This document shows positions 40,370 through 48,603 of a stretch of 58,744 bases of DNA, piece after piece. The notes under the pieces were generated by a model. It was not told the DNA's origin. It saw nothing but the letters and a program-made list of their open reading frames with translations, and searched no databases. Origin of the DNA: an uncultured Pelagibacteraceae bacterium (GTDB taxonomy: Bacteria > Pseudomonadota > Alphaproteobacteria > Pelagibacterales > Pelagibacteraceae). Where the stretch lies: positions 1 to 58,744 of the forward strand of contig CABYBM010000003.1 of the NCBI GenBank assembly GCA_902517175.1, in the 5' to 3' direction. How positions within the stretch are numbered: the first letter of the stretch is position 1; every line of letters begins with the position of its first letter. The position numbers and the translations under genes were made by a program.

Positions 40370-40402
40370 ATATTATTTTCATATAGCACAAAAAATCAAA
40401 AT

Positions 40403-41248
40403 TTATATAGTTTTTGATACATTGCACCAATAATTTTTAAATTTTCTTTTAAACTGTATCTTTGCCAACTTACAATCTTTTGAATATTGGTAATAAGCAC
40501 AAATAGCTGATCCTGAACCAGTCATCCTAACAAATAAGGGGCTATTAAGGTTTTTCAAAAATAACTTTATGTTTTTTAGTCGCGGGTATTTTAAAAAGGC
40601 TATTTTCTCAAGCGCATTAACTTGCTGAGTTAAATAGTTTGAACTGAACATTTGTTTTTTTGGACAATTGAGGTTTGGTTTAGTGAATTTTCTAACTCCA
40701 GAGTATATTTTTTTTGTAGAACATCCAAAGTTTGGTTTAACCAATAAAGTATTATATTTAGGACACTTTGTGAATTTTTTAATTTGATTGTTTGATTTCA
40801 AGATAGAGCTAGAAAAATTTATTCCTAATATCACATCAGATCCAATTGAATTACATAGTTTTTCTATTTTTATTTTAGTTAGTTTTATAATTTTTTTTTT
40901 TATAAAAAAATTTAATATCGCTGCTGCATTCATGGACCCACCACCAAGTCCAGCTTCTTGTGGTATATTTTTTTTAATACTTATTTTAAATTTTTCATTT
41001 TTTAATAAATTAGTTCTATCAAGTAATTCTAGTAATTTTTGAACTGTGTTTTCCCTTTTTATATTCTTTGAAAATTTTCCATTAAAAGAAATTTGGTGAT
41101 TATCTGACTTAATCTTTCTAATGGAGATTATATCGTGCAAGTGAATAAATGAAACAATACTCTCAATTTTATGCATTGAGTTTCTTTTTCCTGTTACATT
41201 TAGCGCTAAATTAATTTTAGCATAAGATTTAAGATAATTATTCCTCAT
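40403..41248 (-). CDS. ispE: 4-diphosphocytidyl-2-C-methyl-D-erythritol kinase
   Basis: A 281-residue GHMP kinase of the MEP isoprenoid pathway. It shows SYAKINLALNVTGKR near 8, the GHMP loop IPQEAGLGGGSMNAAA near 92, the SDV segment NSIGSDVILGINF near 128 and VRMTGSGSAICAYY near 250. It abuts the upstream TPR gene. Together with ispH at the right edge it feeds the isoprenoids needed for quinones and the carotenoid operon. Confidence 0.94.
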   Translation of the reverse strand: MRNNYLKSYAKINLALNVTGKRNSMHKIESIVSFIHLHDIISIRKIKSDNHQISFNGKFSKNIKRENTVQKLLELLDRTNLLKNEKFKISIKKNIPQEAGLGGGSMNAAAILNFFIKKKIIKLTKIKIEKLCNSIGSDVILGINFSSSILKSNNQIKKFTKCPKYNTLLVKPNFGCSTKKIYSGVRKFTKPNLNCPKKQMFSSNYLTQQVNALEKIAFLKYPRLKNIKLFLKNLNSPLFVRMTGSGSAICAYYQYSKDCKLAKIQFKRKFKNYWCNVSKTI

Positions 41249-42934
41249 TTAGGAATTTTTAAGGCCTTCAATCACTTTAATATTTATTTTATCTTTCATA
41301 CTATCTTCAGTATCATCAAACTTTAAAACATTATTCCAAAAATATCGTGCTTGTATTTTTTGATTTAATTTCCACAATATATCTCCGTAATGATCGTTCA
41401 CTATTGGATCCTCAGGCATTAATTCCACTGCCCTTTTAAGATATTTTTCAGCCTGAATGTAATCGTCTATAAGATAATAAGCCCATCCAATAGAGTCGAT
41501 AATATAAGGATCGTTACTTTTTGATTCGTATGCCCTTTTCAACATTTCCATTGCTTCATCAATTTTATAATCACGTTCTAACCACGAATAGGCTAAATAA
41601 TTAAGAACGTATGCGTCATCGGGATTTATTTTTAAAGAATTGAGTAAATCTTCGTCTGCTTTTTTATAATCTCCTACCCTCTCATGGCTTCCCCCTCTTC
41701 GGTAAAATAAATCCGCTCTAAGCTCAGATTGATCATCTAATGTTGTAATAATTTGAGAGTAATATTCGATTGCTTTTTCATAATTTTTCGAATTTTTATA
41801 AAAATTTGCAACATCAAATATCATTTTTAAATTTGGATTTTCTATTTTGCTAAATTTTACTTTGATAAATTTAATTGCTTTTTCATAACCTTGTTCTTCT
41901 ACAATTATTTGTGCCTCTTTCTTTAACCTAAACCAATAATAAAACTCATCTTTTTTATTAAATTTTGTAATAATTTTTTTAACTTTATTAAATTCTTCGT
42001 TTAAATAAAAATTTTCTGCGACCAAAGATAAATTAAACTCAAATTTCGAATTTAAATAATTAGACAAATTTAGATAAAAATTAGATTTTTCAAAATTATC
42101 TTGGGATGAGTAGAGATTGGACACTAAAAATAAAAATTCAGATACAACATCATTATGGTTTTGACATGAAAAAATTTTATTAAATTCCTTAAATTTTTTA
42201 TTCTCTACCCAACTTTTACTTTGGGACAGTAAAATGGTTGAGTTCATATAATCAAATTGACTAACTACATTTTCTGCTGCATTTATTTTATTTTTATCAA
42301 TTAAATAATTAAGGTAAAAAAAGATATATCTAGAATAATCTCCTTGTTGACTATTAATTAAATTAAGAAAATATGCTCCAGTCTTTTCATCCTTTAAATA
42401 ACATCTTTGAAAAGTTTCCGATATTAAAGACAAATTTCCAAAATTTTTTTTATTATTTAAAATTTTTTTATTTTTAAAAGTATAGATATATTGTTTTAAG
42501 GTCTCAAAAATTACTAAGTTTATTCTATTTTGATCTTGAAATTTTAGACTTTGAGTTAAATATCTATCAGCCTCATCAAAATTATTTTTTTTTAAACTAT
42601 CAATAATTAAAATTAAGTAAGCGTCATAAAAATCAGCATTGTCTTTGTTACCATTGTTTTTAATCACATTAATTGCTTGTGGAACCTTATTATCTAAAAC
42701 TAATGAATTTACATACCTTTTTAAATATGTGTCATGTTTGTTAAGTAAAACTTTTGAAAGGTTAAAAAATTTTAATGCTTTAGAATTATTTTGATTTTCA
42801 TACGCAATAATCCCTGAAAAATAATTTGATAAATCTCTAGAATTAAAGTCATGAAAACTAGTACTTTTAGAATATATTGGTGTCTGATAGAATAAACCAA
42901 AAATGAATAATAGTTTTATTAATTTTTTTAACAT
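41249..42934 (-). CDS. Exported tetratricopeptide-repeat protein
   Basis: A 561-residue protein with a signal peptide (residues 1-22) and many helical repeats. Clear TPR units lie at about 390-530, e.g. RADLFYRRGGSHERVGDYKK, DDAYVLNYLAYSWLERD, DPYIIDSIGWAYYLIDDYIQ and DPIVNDHYGDILWKL. Proteins of this kind often precede ispE in Alphaproteobacteria; function is unknown but likely envelope-related scaffolding. The start lies 11 bases from the divergent glycosylase gene, so its promoter must lie within that gene. Confidence 0.88.
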   Translation of the reverse strand: MLKKLIKLLFIFGLFYQTPIYSKSTSFHDFNSRDLSNYFSGIIAYENQNNSKALKFFNLSKVLLNKHDTYLKRYVNSLVLDNKVPQAINVIKNNGNKDNADFYDAYLILIIDSLKKNNFDEADRYLTQSLKFQDQNRINLVIFETLKQYIYTFKNKKILNNKKNFGNLSLISETFQRCYLKDEKTGAYFLNLINSQQGDYSRYIFFYLNYLIDKNKINAAENVVSQFDYMNSTILLSQSKSWVENKKFKEFNKIFSCQNHNDVVSEFLFLVSNLYSSQDNFEKSNFYLNLSNYLNSKFEFNLSLVAENFYLNEEFNKVKKIITKFNKKDEFYYWFRLKKEAQIIVEEQGYEKAIKFIKVKFSKIENPNLKMIFDVANFYKNSKNYEKAIEYYSQIITTLDDQSELRADLFYRRGGSHERVGDYKKADEDLLNSLKINPDDAYVLNYLAYSWLERDYKIDEAMEMLKRAYESKSNDPYIIDSIGWAYYLIDDYIQAEKYLKRAVELMPEDPIVNDHYGDILWKLNQKIQARYFWNNVLKFDDTEDSMKDKINIKVIEGLKNS

Positions 42935-42945
42935 TTAGACATTGT

Positions 42946-43668
42946 ATGACTAAAAAAGTAATAAATCAAAATGACAAATTTAGAGAAGAATTGATAAATA
43001 CAATTGAACCAAATTTTGTTTTTACTGATAAACCTATAAACAGATTTATTAACAATAATGCAAAACTTGATGATAATCAGTCAAAAAATAAGAATGCGTT
43101 ACTGCTAAAACTAAAAAAACAAATCAATTCAATTGAAAATTGTAAATTGAAACAAAATTCAAGAAATTTAATTCTAGGAGATGGAAACATAAACAGTCCT
43201 ATAATGTTAATTGGTGAAGCTCCAGGTTTAGAAGAAGATAGTAACACAAATACTTTTATGGGAGAGGTTGGAGAACTCCTAGATAAAATGCTGCTGGCTA
43301 TCGAGATAAAAAAAAAAAATATTTATTGTTGTTATTCAATAAATTTTAGACCCCCAGAGGACAGAAAGCCAACGTCAGTAGAGATCAAAAGATATTCTGT
43401 GTTTTTAAAAGAGCATATATCAATAATTGAGCCAAAAATTGTTATTTTAATGGGAAGTACAGCTATGGAGGCTGTTACAGGAATTAACGGTAAAATTTCG
43501 AGTGAAAGAGGAAAATGGGAAGAGGTAATACTAAATGGTAGAACCTATCCTTTGATGATAACTTTCAATCCTTCATATTTAATAAGGTTTCCAGAGAATA
43601 AGAAATACTCATGGGAAGATCTAAAAAAAATAAGACAGAAGATAAAAGACTTAAATTTAAGGGTTTAA
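42946..43668 (+). CDS. Family-4-like uracil-DNA glycosylase with altered active site and lost Fe-S ligands
   Basis: A 240-residue protein aligning throughout with family-4 (UDGa) uracil-DNA glycosylases: motif A G90-EAPG-LEED, FMGEVGELLDKMLLAI, RPPEDRKPTSVEIK and motif B N208-PSYLIR. The motif-B residue is Asn where family 4 has His. Of four expected cluster cysteines only C66 is seen; the others correspond to I63, F134 and the Tyr near 150. It may still excise uracil (MUG-type enzymes use Asn here) or act otherwise. Residues 1-60 are a low-complexity extension. The rnhB start overlaps its stop. Confidence 0.85.
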   Translation: MTKKVINQNDKFREELINTIEPNFVFTDKPINRFINNNAKLDDNQSKNKNALLLKLKKQINSIENCKLKQNSRNLILGDGNINSPIMLIGEAPGLEEDSNTNTFMGEVGELLDKMLLAIEIKKKNIYCCYSINFRPPEDRKPTSVEIKRYSVFLKEHISIIEPKIVILMGSTAMEAVTGINGKISSERGKWEEVILNGRTYPLMITFNPSYLIRFPENKKYSWEDLKKIRQKIKDLNLRV

Positions 43669-44240
43669 TGAAAATAATCGCAGGTGTTGACGAAGTTGGT
43701 AGAGGAAGTTTAATTGGACCAGTTTATGCAGCAGCTGTTATTTTGAATAAATCAGTTAATTCTAAAATAATCAAAGACTCTAAAACACTGACTAAAGAAA
43801 AAAGGGAAATTTTATTCAATTATATTAAAAAAAATTCAATTTGGGCTACTGGTAAAGCCTCTGTTAAAGAAATAGACAAAATAAATATTCTTCAAGCGAG
43901 TTTACTTGCCATGAAAAGAGCAATAAAAAAACTCAAAAAAAAACCTTCACAAGTTTTAATAGATGGAAATAAAATACCAGATTTAAAAAATTATAAATTA
44001 AAGGCAATAGTAAAAGGTGACCAAAAAATACCTTCTATTTCAGCAGCATCCATTATTGCTAAAGTAACTAGAGATAATTTTATAAAAACATTAGCTAAGA
44101 AGAACAAAGGATATTATTGGGATCAAAATTTTGGTTATGGAACTAAGCGGCATTTAAAGGCAATAAAAAAGTTTGGTGTTAATAAACATCATAGAAAAAC
44201 ATTCTTACCAATATCAAAACTTAAGAAACACAATATCTAG
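43668..44240 (+). CDS. rnhB: Ribonuclease HII
   Basis: A 190-residue nuclease that removes ribonucleotides from DNA. I start it at ATG 43668 (MKIIAGVDEVGRGSLIGPVY), which overlaps the preceding stop by one base (TAATG) and has AAGGG upstream; the frame is open back to 43611 but that part only mirrors the glycosylase gene. Catalytic residues are D-E in GVDEVGRG, Asp in VLIDGNKIP near 98 and Asp in SIIAKVTRDNF near 128. rnhB next to ccrM is a common alphaproteobacterial order. Confidence 0.95.
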   Translation: MKIIAGVDEVGRGSLIGPVYAAAVILNKSVNSKIIKDSKTLTKEKREILFNYIKKNSIWATGKASVKEIDKINILQASLLAMKRAIKKLKKKPSQVLIDGNKIPDLKNYKLKAIVKGDQKIPSISAASIIAKVTRDNFIKTLAKKNKGYYWDQNFGYGTKRHLKAIKKFGVNKHHRKTFLPISKLKKHNI

Positions 44241-44291
44241 TTATATTAAATTTTAGCCACACAAAACGAGTTTAAATATTTCAATCTCAGG

Positions 44292-44320
44292 TTGACCCTA
44301 GAGTCCATTTGGAGTCTAAT
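44292..44320 (+). promoter_or_regulatory. ccrM promoter containing two GANTC sites
   Basis: TTGACC (44292-44297) and TCTAAT (44315-44320) are separated by 17 bases, a good sigma-70-type promoter. GAGTC occurs at 44301-44305 in the spacer and at 44312-44316 overlapping the -10. Transcription should start near 44327, about 6 bases before ATG 44333. GANTC is the target of the methylase coded just downstream, so methylation state could feed back on its own expression. Methylation sensitivity is known for Caulobacter ccrM; here it is inferred. Confidence 0.65.
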
Positions 44321-44332
44321 TATTTTTTAAAA

Positions 44333-45403
44333 ATGAAAACTGATTTCAAAAATAAAATTATTAATGGAGACAGCCTAGAAGAATTAAAAAAAATTCCACA
44401 TGAAACTTTTGATTTAATTTTTGCAGACCCGCCATACAATCTTCAATTAAAAGGCGAATTGGTAAGACCAGACAGATCTAAAGTAGATGCTGTAAATGAC
44501 AAATGGGATCAGTTCGAAAATTTCAAAAAATACGATGAGTTTACATATGAGTGGTTATCAGAGTGTAAAAGAATTTTAAAAAAAGATGGAGCAATTTGGG
44601 TTATTGGAAGTTATCACAATATTTTTAGAGTAGGAACTGCAATTCAAAATTTAGGATTTTGGATTTTAAATGATGTAATTTGGAATAAAAATAATCCAAT
44701 GCCTAATTTTAGAGGAACAAGATTTACCAACGCTCATGAAACTTTGATTTGGGCATCTAAAAGTGAAAAATCAAAATATACATTTAATTATCAATCACTA
44801 AAATGTTTGAATGATGATTTACAAATGAGATCAAACTGGGACCTTCCAATTTGCAGTGGTTCAGAAAGATTGAAGAAAAACGGCAAAAAAGTGCATTCAA
44901 CTCAAAAACCAGAGGCTTTACTTCATAGAGTTTTGTTAGCATCTTCGAATAAAAATGACATGATTTTAGACCCCTTTTTAGGTTCAGGTACAACAGCAAC
45001 CGTTGCGAAAAAACTTGGTAGGAATTATTTTGGTATAGAAAAAGAAAAAAATTATTTCAAAGCTGCAGAAAAAAGAATTAAAAATGCAAAACCTATTGAA
45101 GATGATTTACTTGATACTCTTAAAAATAATAGATCAAAACCTAGAATACCATTTGGATCATTAGTGGAACTTGGAATAGTTAAGCCAGGTACTAACATTT
45201 TTGATAATAAGAAAAAAATTAATGCAAAAATTTTGGCTGATGGAAGTATAAAGCATAACCAATCTGAGGGCTCTATTCATAAAGTTGCAGCTACTATTTT
45301 AGGTGCTGAAAGTTGTAATGGATGGACGTATTGGCATTGTAATATTAATGGCAGAATATATCCAATAGACTACTTGAGACAAAGATTAATCTCAAAAAAT
45401 TAA
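44333..45403 (+). CDS. ccrM: CcrM-type adenine-N6 DNA methyltransferase (GANTC)
   Basis: A 356-residue beta-class methyltransferase like Caulobacter CcrM. The catalytic motif ADPPYNLQLKGEL starts near 31, the SAM-binding DPFLGSGTT near 213, and a C-terminal CcrM-specific domain of about 85 residues (IPFGSLVELGIVKPG; AATILGAESCNGWTYWHC) follows. I start it at ATG 44333, since the predicted transcript begins after the in-frame TTG at 44309. It acts as an orphan methylase: no restriction partner is seen. The stop shares TTAA with the convergent gene's stop. Confidence 0.93.
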   Translation: MKTDFKNKIINGDSLEELKKIPHETFDLIFADPPYNLQLKGELVRPDRSKVDAVNDKWDQFENFKKYDEFTYEWLSECKRILKKDGAIWVIGSYHNIFRVGTAIQNLGFWILNDVIWNKNNPMPNFRGTRFTNAHETLIWASKSEKSKYTFNYQSLKCLNDDLQMRSNWDLPICSGSERLKKNGKKVHSTQKPEALLHRVLLASSNKNDMILDPFLGSGTTATVAKKLGRNYFGIEKEKNYFKAAEKRIKNAKPIEDDLLDTLKNNRSKPRIPFGSLVELGIVKPGTNIFDNKKKINAKILADGSIKHNQSEGSIHKVAATILGAESCNGWTYWHCNINGRIYPIDYLRQRLISKN

Positions 45404-46551
45404 TTATTGTAAATTTTTCCTAAATAATTTTCTAAGAATTTTTTGTTCTTAGTTAATATTTTTAATCCCATATTCCTAAAGAAAACTATAATTGGATTTG
45501 ATGCATGAAATGTAAATTGATTTAGTTTTGATCTATTATTGATCATTTTTACTCTTGAAACTCTTTTACTATAATAATCAGATTTGTTATTTATAGTGCT
45601 TTCAAATAATTCTGATGCACCTTCAATAGATTGTGAGGCTCCTTGTGCAAAAGAAGGTGGAAAAGCAAAAAAAGCATCTCCGACAAGATCGATATTTTCA
45701 TCTGATTCATGAAAATCTTTACTAACAAAAACTGGGAAGCACTTTATATTATTTAGGTTATTTAAAATTGAAGAAGAAATTTTATTTTGTAATTTGTTTT
45801 TAATTCCATTGATAAAAACTTTTTCTTCAAAAAGGCCATAGTTTTTTAGCTCATTTGCGGTTAATTGATGCTTTAAAACACCAATAAAATTCAATTCTCC
45901 ACTACTATTATCAATTGGGTAAATAACATAATGGAAATCAGGACCTACAAATAAAGAAATGTTCATTTCATTTAAATTATTTAGGTTGGCCCGAGCAATT
46001 TTACCTCTAATTGCAATACAATTATCATAAGTTGGTTGAATTTGATTATTAGAAATTAAGGATTTTCCTTTAGAAAAAATACCGTCAGAAATAATTAGAT
46101 GGTCACAAACAAAATTTTGATTGTTATTAAAAGTTAAATTTATTTGATCATTTTTTTTTTCGATTTTCTCAATGCTATGTTCATATTTTACATCCTGTTC
46201 ATCTAATCTATTTTTTAAAAATTCAACTAATATAGATCTTTTCATTGTGGTGTATTTACAATCTTCAGAATTATATTCAGAAATATTCAAATCAGATATT
46301 TTTTTTTGATTTTTAATCTCATAAAAATCAATTTTTTCAGGATTAAACTTTTCCTTCTTTTCTATTTCATTAAACCCAATTTTGTTTAAAAGCTTGATAC
46401 TATTGGTTGAAAGTTGAATTCCATACCCCTCTTCTAACTCTATTGAGTGCTTTTTTTCAAATATTGTAAGTTGATAATCTGGATTTTCTTTAAATAAATT
46501 AGCAATGAATAAACCTGAAATTCCTGCTCCTATAATTCCAATTTTTTTCAT
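45400..46551 (-). CDS. FAD-dependent monooxygenase, UbiH/PHBH-like
   Basis: A 383-residue flavoprotein hydroxylase. It has KIGIIGAGISGLFIANLF at the N-terminus, a middle LIISDGIFSKGKS (the DG motif), and the second FAD motif LVGDAFFAFPPSFAQGASQS with IEGA near 290-313. This is the class A monooxygenase layout (UbiH/Coq6, salicylate hydroxylase); substrate cannot be told, a ubiquinone-ring hydroxylase is one option. It overlaps the mutY stop by 4 bases (same strand) and ccrM convergently by 4. Confidence 0.83.
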   Translation of the reverse strand: MKKIGIIGAGISGLFIANLFKENPDYQLTIFEKKHSIELEEGYGIQLSTNSIKLLNKIGFNEIEKKEKFNPEKIDFYEIKNQKKISDLNISEYNSEDCKYTTMKRSILVEFLKNRLDEQDVKYEHSIEKIEKKNDQINLTFNNNQNFVCDHLIISDGIFSKGKSLISNNQIQPTYDNCIAIRGKIARANLNNLNEMNISLFVGPDFHYVIYPIDNSSGELNFIGVLKHQLTANELKNYGLFEEKVFINGIKNKLQNKISSSILNNLNNIKCFPVFVSKDFHESDENIDLVGDAFFAFPPSFAQGASQSIEGASELFESTINNKSDYYSKRVSRVKMINNRSKLNQFTFHASNPIIVFFRNMGLKILTKNKKFLENYLGKIYNN

Positions 46552-47531
46552 TTATTACTTTCTAGGTATCTAACAATTCTTTTTGTAAAAGTGGGCAATG
46601 TATAGGTTTTTAACTTCTTGGGATCAATCCAGTGGGAAGTTGGCAATGAACTTACTTTATTTTTATGCTCAATTTTTATATTCATATTCATATTAGACAT
46701 CTTAAAATTAACTATATCTGTTGAGCTTATAGGCTTTGATAATTCATACATGGGAAAAATACTAAAATTTTTCAAAAAATTAAATTTAGTATTTTTAATC
46801 AAAAGATATTTATTTTTATCTTTATATACTTTTAGTAAATAATATTTATTGTTATTCTTTTTTTTGATTTTAGTAAGTAGAAAATCTTTTTTTTTTAAAG
46901 CAATACATTTACTTGAAATTGGACATTGTTCACAATGAGGATTATTCGGTTTGCAGATTAAAGCTCCTAGTTCCATTAAGGCTTGAGCATAATCACTTGC
47001 CCTACTTGAATACCCAAAGATTTCTTTTTTCTTGATTAAGTTCTCTTTATTAATTTTGTTTTCTTTTTTTAAATATAAATATCTTTTAAGAACTCTTTCA
47101 ATGTTTCCGTCTAAAGGGATAATGCGTTGATTAAAAGCTATAGCTGATATTGCACTAGCAGTGTAATCACCAATACCTGGAAGAGATTTTAAATCTGAAT
47201 AGTTTCTTGGAAGTTTTTTATCAAATTTTTTAATAACTAATAGAGCAGTTTTTTTTAAGTTTCTAACCCTAGAATAATAGCCAAGTCCCTCCCAAAGCTT
47301 AATCAGTTTTTGATTTTCGAAATTTGCTAAAGTCTCTAAGTCAGGAATATTTTTTATAAATCTATTAAAGTAAGGAATTACTGTTGCTACCTGAGTTTGC
47401 TGTAACATAAATTCACTAACTAATGTGTAATATTGCTTTTTTTTATGAGAAACTTTTTTTCTCCAGGGTAAAACTCGCTTATTTATGTCATACCAATTAA
47501 GAATTTTATTTGTTATTATTTGATCTTTCAT
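46548..47531 (-). CDS. mutY: A/G-specific adenine DNA glycosylase
   Basis: A 327-residue repair enzyme that removes adenine opposite 8-oxoguanine. The start at ATG 47531 (MKDQIITNKILNWYDINKRV) matches the family; an upstream extension to 47576 lies in the divergent gene. It shows LPWRKK, EFMLQQTQVATVIPYFNRF, the helix-hairpin-helix LPGIGDYTASAISA with catalytic Asp in IIPLDGNIERV, and an intact 4Fe-4S loop C-x6-C-x2-C-x5-C (CKPNNPHCEQCPISSKC). The C-terminal NUDIX-like domain is shortened but present (SHWIDPKKL). Confidence 0.95.
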   Translation of the reverse strand: MKDQIITNKILNWYDINKRVLPWRKKVSHKKKQYYTLVSEFMLQQTQVATVIPYFNRFIKNIPDLETLANFENQKLIKLWEGLGYYSRVRNLKKTALLVIKKFDKKLPRNYSDLKSLPGIGDYTASAISAIAFNQRIIPLDGNIERVLKRYLYLKKENKINKENLIKKKEIFGYSSRASDYAQALMELGALICKPNNPHCEQCPISSKCIALKKKDFLLTKIKKKNNNKYYLLKVYKDKNKYLLIKNTKFNFLKNFSIFPMYELSKPISSTDIVNFKMSNMNMNIKIEHKNKVSSLPTSHWIDPKKLKTYTLPTFTKRIVRYLESNK

Positions 47532-48020
47532 ATGCAATTTAAAAATAATACTAAGCAGAGAAATGTCTCCATTCAAGGCTTAAGATCTTTTAAAGACACT
47601 TTGCCAAAAAATGTAAAAAGGATTATTAATAAAAAAGGTCATATTTATTCAGAAACCCTGAGTAATTGGAAATACCTTGTAGGTGACGAGTTATTCAAGT
47701 GCTGCTATCCAAAAACATTTAAAAGTTCAAATAAATTTGGTGTAAGTACATTAGTGATAATGGTCAAAAGAGGTCACGAAGTTGACATAGAGTATTCTAA
47801 AAAAGATATTTTAAATAAGATGAATGCTTATTTTGGTTATGAGGTTGTTGAGAAACTTAAATTTATTAGTTTTGATGATGAACAAAAAGTTTCCCCTAAA
47901 CTAGAAATTAATGAGAAAAATGTGACAATAAATAGATATAAAGACAAAATCAGTGATGTTAAAAATGAAAAAATTAAACAATCATTATTAGAGCTAACTA
48001 AAGTTTTTAAAAAAAAATGA
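47532..48020 (+). CDS. DUF721 (DciA-like) protein
   Basis: A 162-residue protein of the DUF721 family, which includes the replicative-helicase operator DciA. Landmarks are LPKNVKRIINKKGHIYSETLS near 25 and NWKYLVGDELFKCCYPKTFK near 46, followed by the strand TLVIMVKRGHEVDIEYSKKDIL. DUF721 sits between mutY and a DsbA-like gene in many Alphaproteobacteria. The start ATG directly abuts the mutY start: CATATG at 47529-47534 holds both. A role in helicase loading is inferred. Confidence 0.78.
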   Translation: MQFKNNTKQRNVSIQGLRSFKDTLPKNVKRIINKKGHIYSETLSNWKYLVGDELFKCCYPKTFKSSNKFGVSTLVIMVKRGHEVDIEYSKKDILNKMNAYFGYEVVEKLKFISFDDEQKVSPKLEINEKNVTINRYKDKISDVKNEKIKQSLLELTKVFKKK

Positions 48021-48595
48021 AAAAAATTTTAATAATTTCAATATTTTTTTTCTTCAGTACTTTAAGTACTCAAGCTGACGAAATTAAAAGAATTCTTGTA
48101 GGAAATCAGAGTGCAAAAATATCTATTATTGCTTTTGAATCTTTAACTTGTAGCCACTGTGCTAACTTTCATAAAGAAGTTTTTCCTTTATTAAAAAAAG
48201 AATATTTAGATACAGGTTTAGCCAAAATTGAATTTAGACATTTTCCGCTAGACATTGCTGCTTTTAATGCATCAAAAGTTGCCCAATGTAAAAATGATGG
48301 GAACGCAGAGATATTGGAAAGTTTATATGCTAATCAACAAAAGTGGGTAAAAGGAAGTTCAGTTGAGGAGGCAAATATTAATCTAAAAAAATTTTTATCA
48401 ACAGAAGGTTTCAATATTGATTTCGAAAGCTGTATTAACAACAAGCAAATTGAAGATTTTGTATTAAATGACCGAATCGATGGAGCTAAAAACTTCAAAG
48501 TAAATGCTACCCCTACGATAATAATTAATAACGAAAAGTTTGATAAAACCTTAAATTACAAAAATTTAAAAAAAGCTCTTGAAAAACTGATATAA
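48017..48595 (+). CDS. DsbA-like periplasmic thiol:disulfide oxidoreductase
   Basis: A 192-residue exported thioredoxin-fold protein. The signal peptide spans residues 1-20 (ending STQA before DE). The active site is C45-S-H-C48 in FESLTCSHCANFHKEVFPLL, and the cis-proline segment is VNATPTIIINNEKF near 168. The single-domain form with inserted helices resembles DsbA/DSBA-like families placed ahead of smc in Alphaproteobacteria. It overlaps the DUF721 gene by 4 bases (ATGA). No DsbB is seen nearby. Confidence 0.87.
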   Translation: MKKILIISIFFFFSTLSTQADEIKRILVGNQSAKISIIAFESLTCSHCANFHKEVFPLLKKEYLDTGLAKIEFRHFPLDIAAFNASKVAQCKNDGNAEILESLYANQQKWVKGSSVEEANINLKKFLSTEGFNIDFESCINNKQIEDFVLNDRIDGAKNFKVNATPTIIINNEKFDKTLNYKNLKKALEKLI

Positions 48596-48603
48596 GTTTG
48601 TTC

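Noticed and set aside
44241-44291. A CtrA-type site (TTAA-N7-TTAA) upstream of ccrM
   Set aside because: Only half sites (TTAA near 44247 and 44273) are seen; the second half does not match, so no CtrA control is claimed.
44309-44332. TTG at 44309 as the start of ccrM
   Set aside because: It would be upstream of the predicted transcription start and between the promoter elements; ATG 44333 matches the family start.
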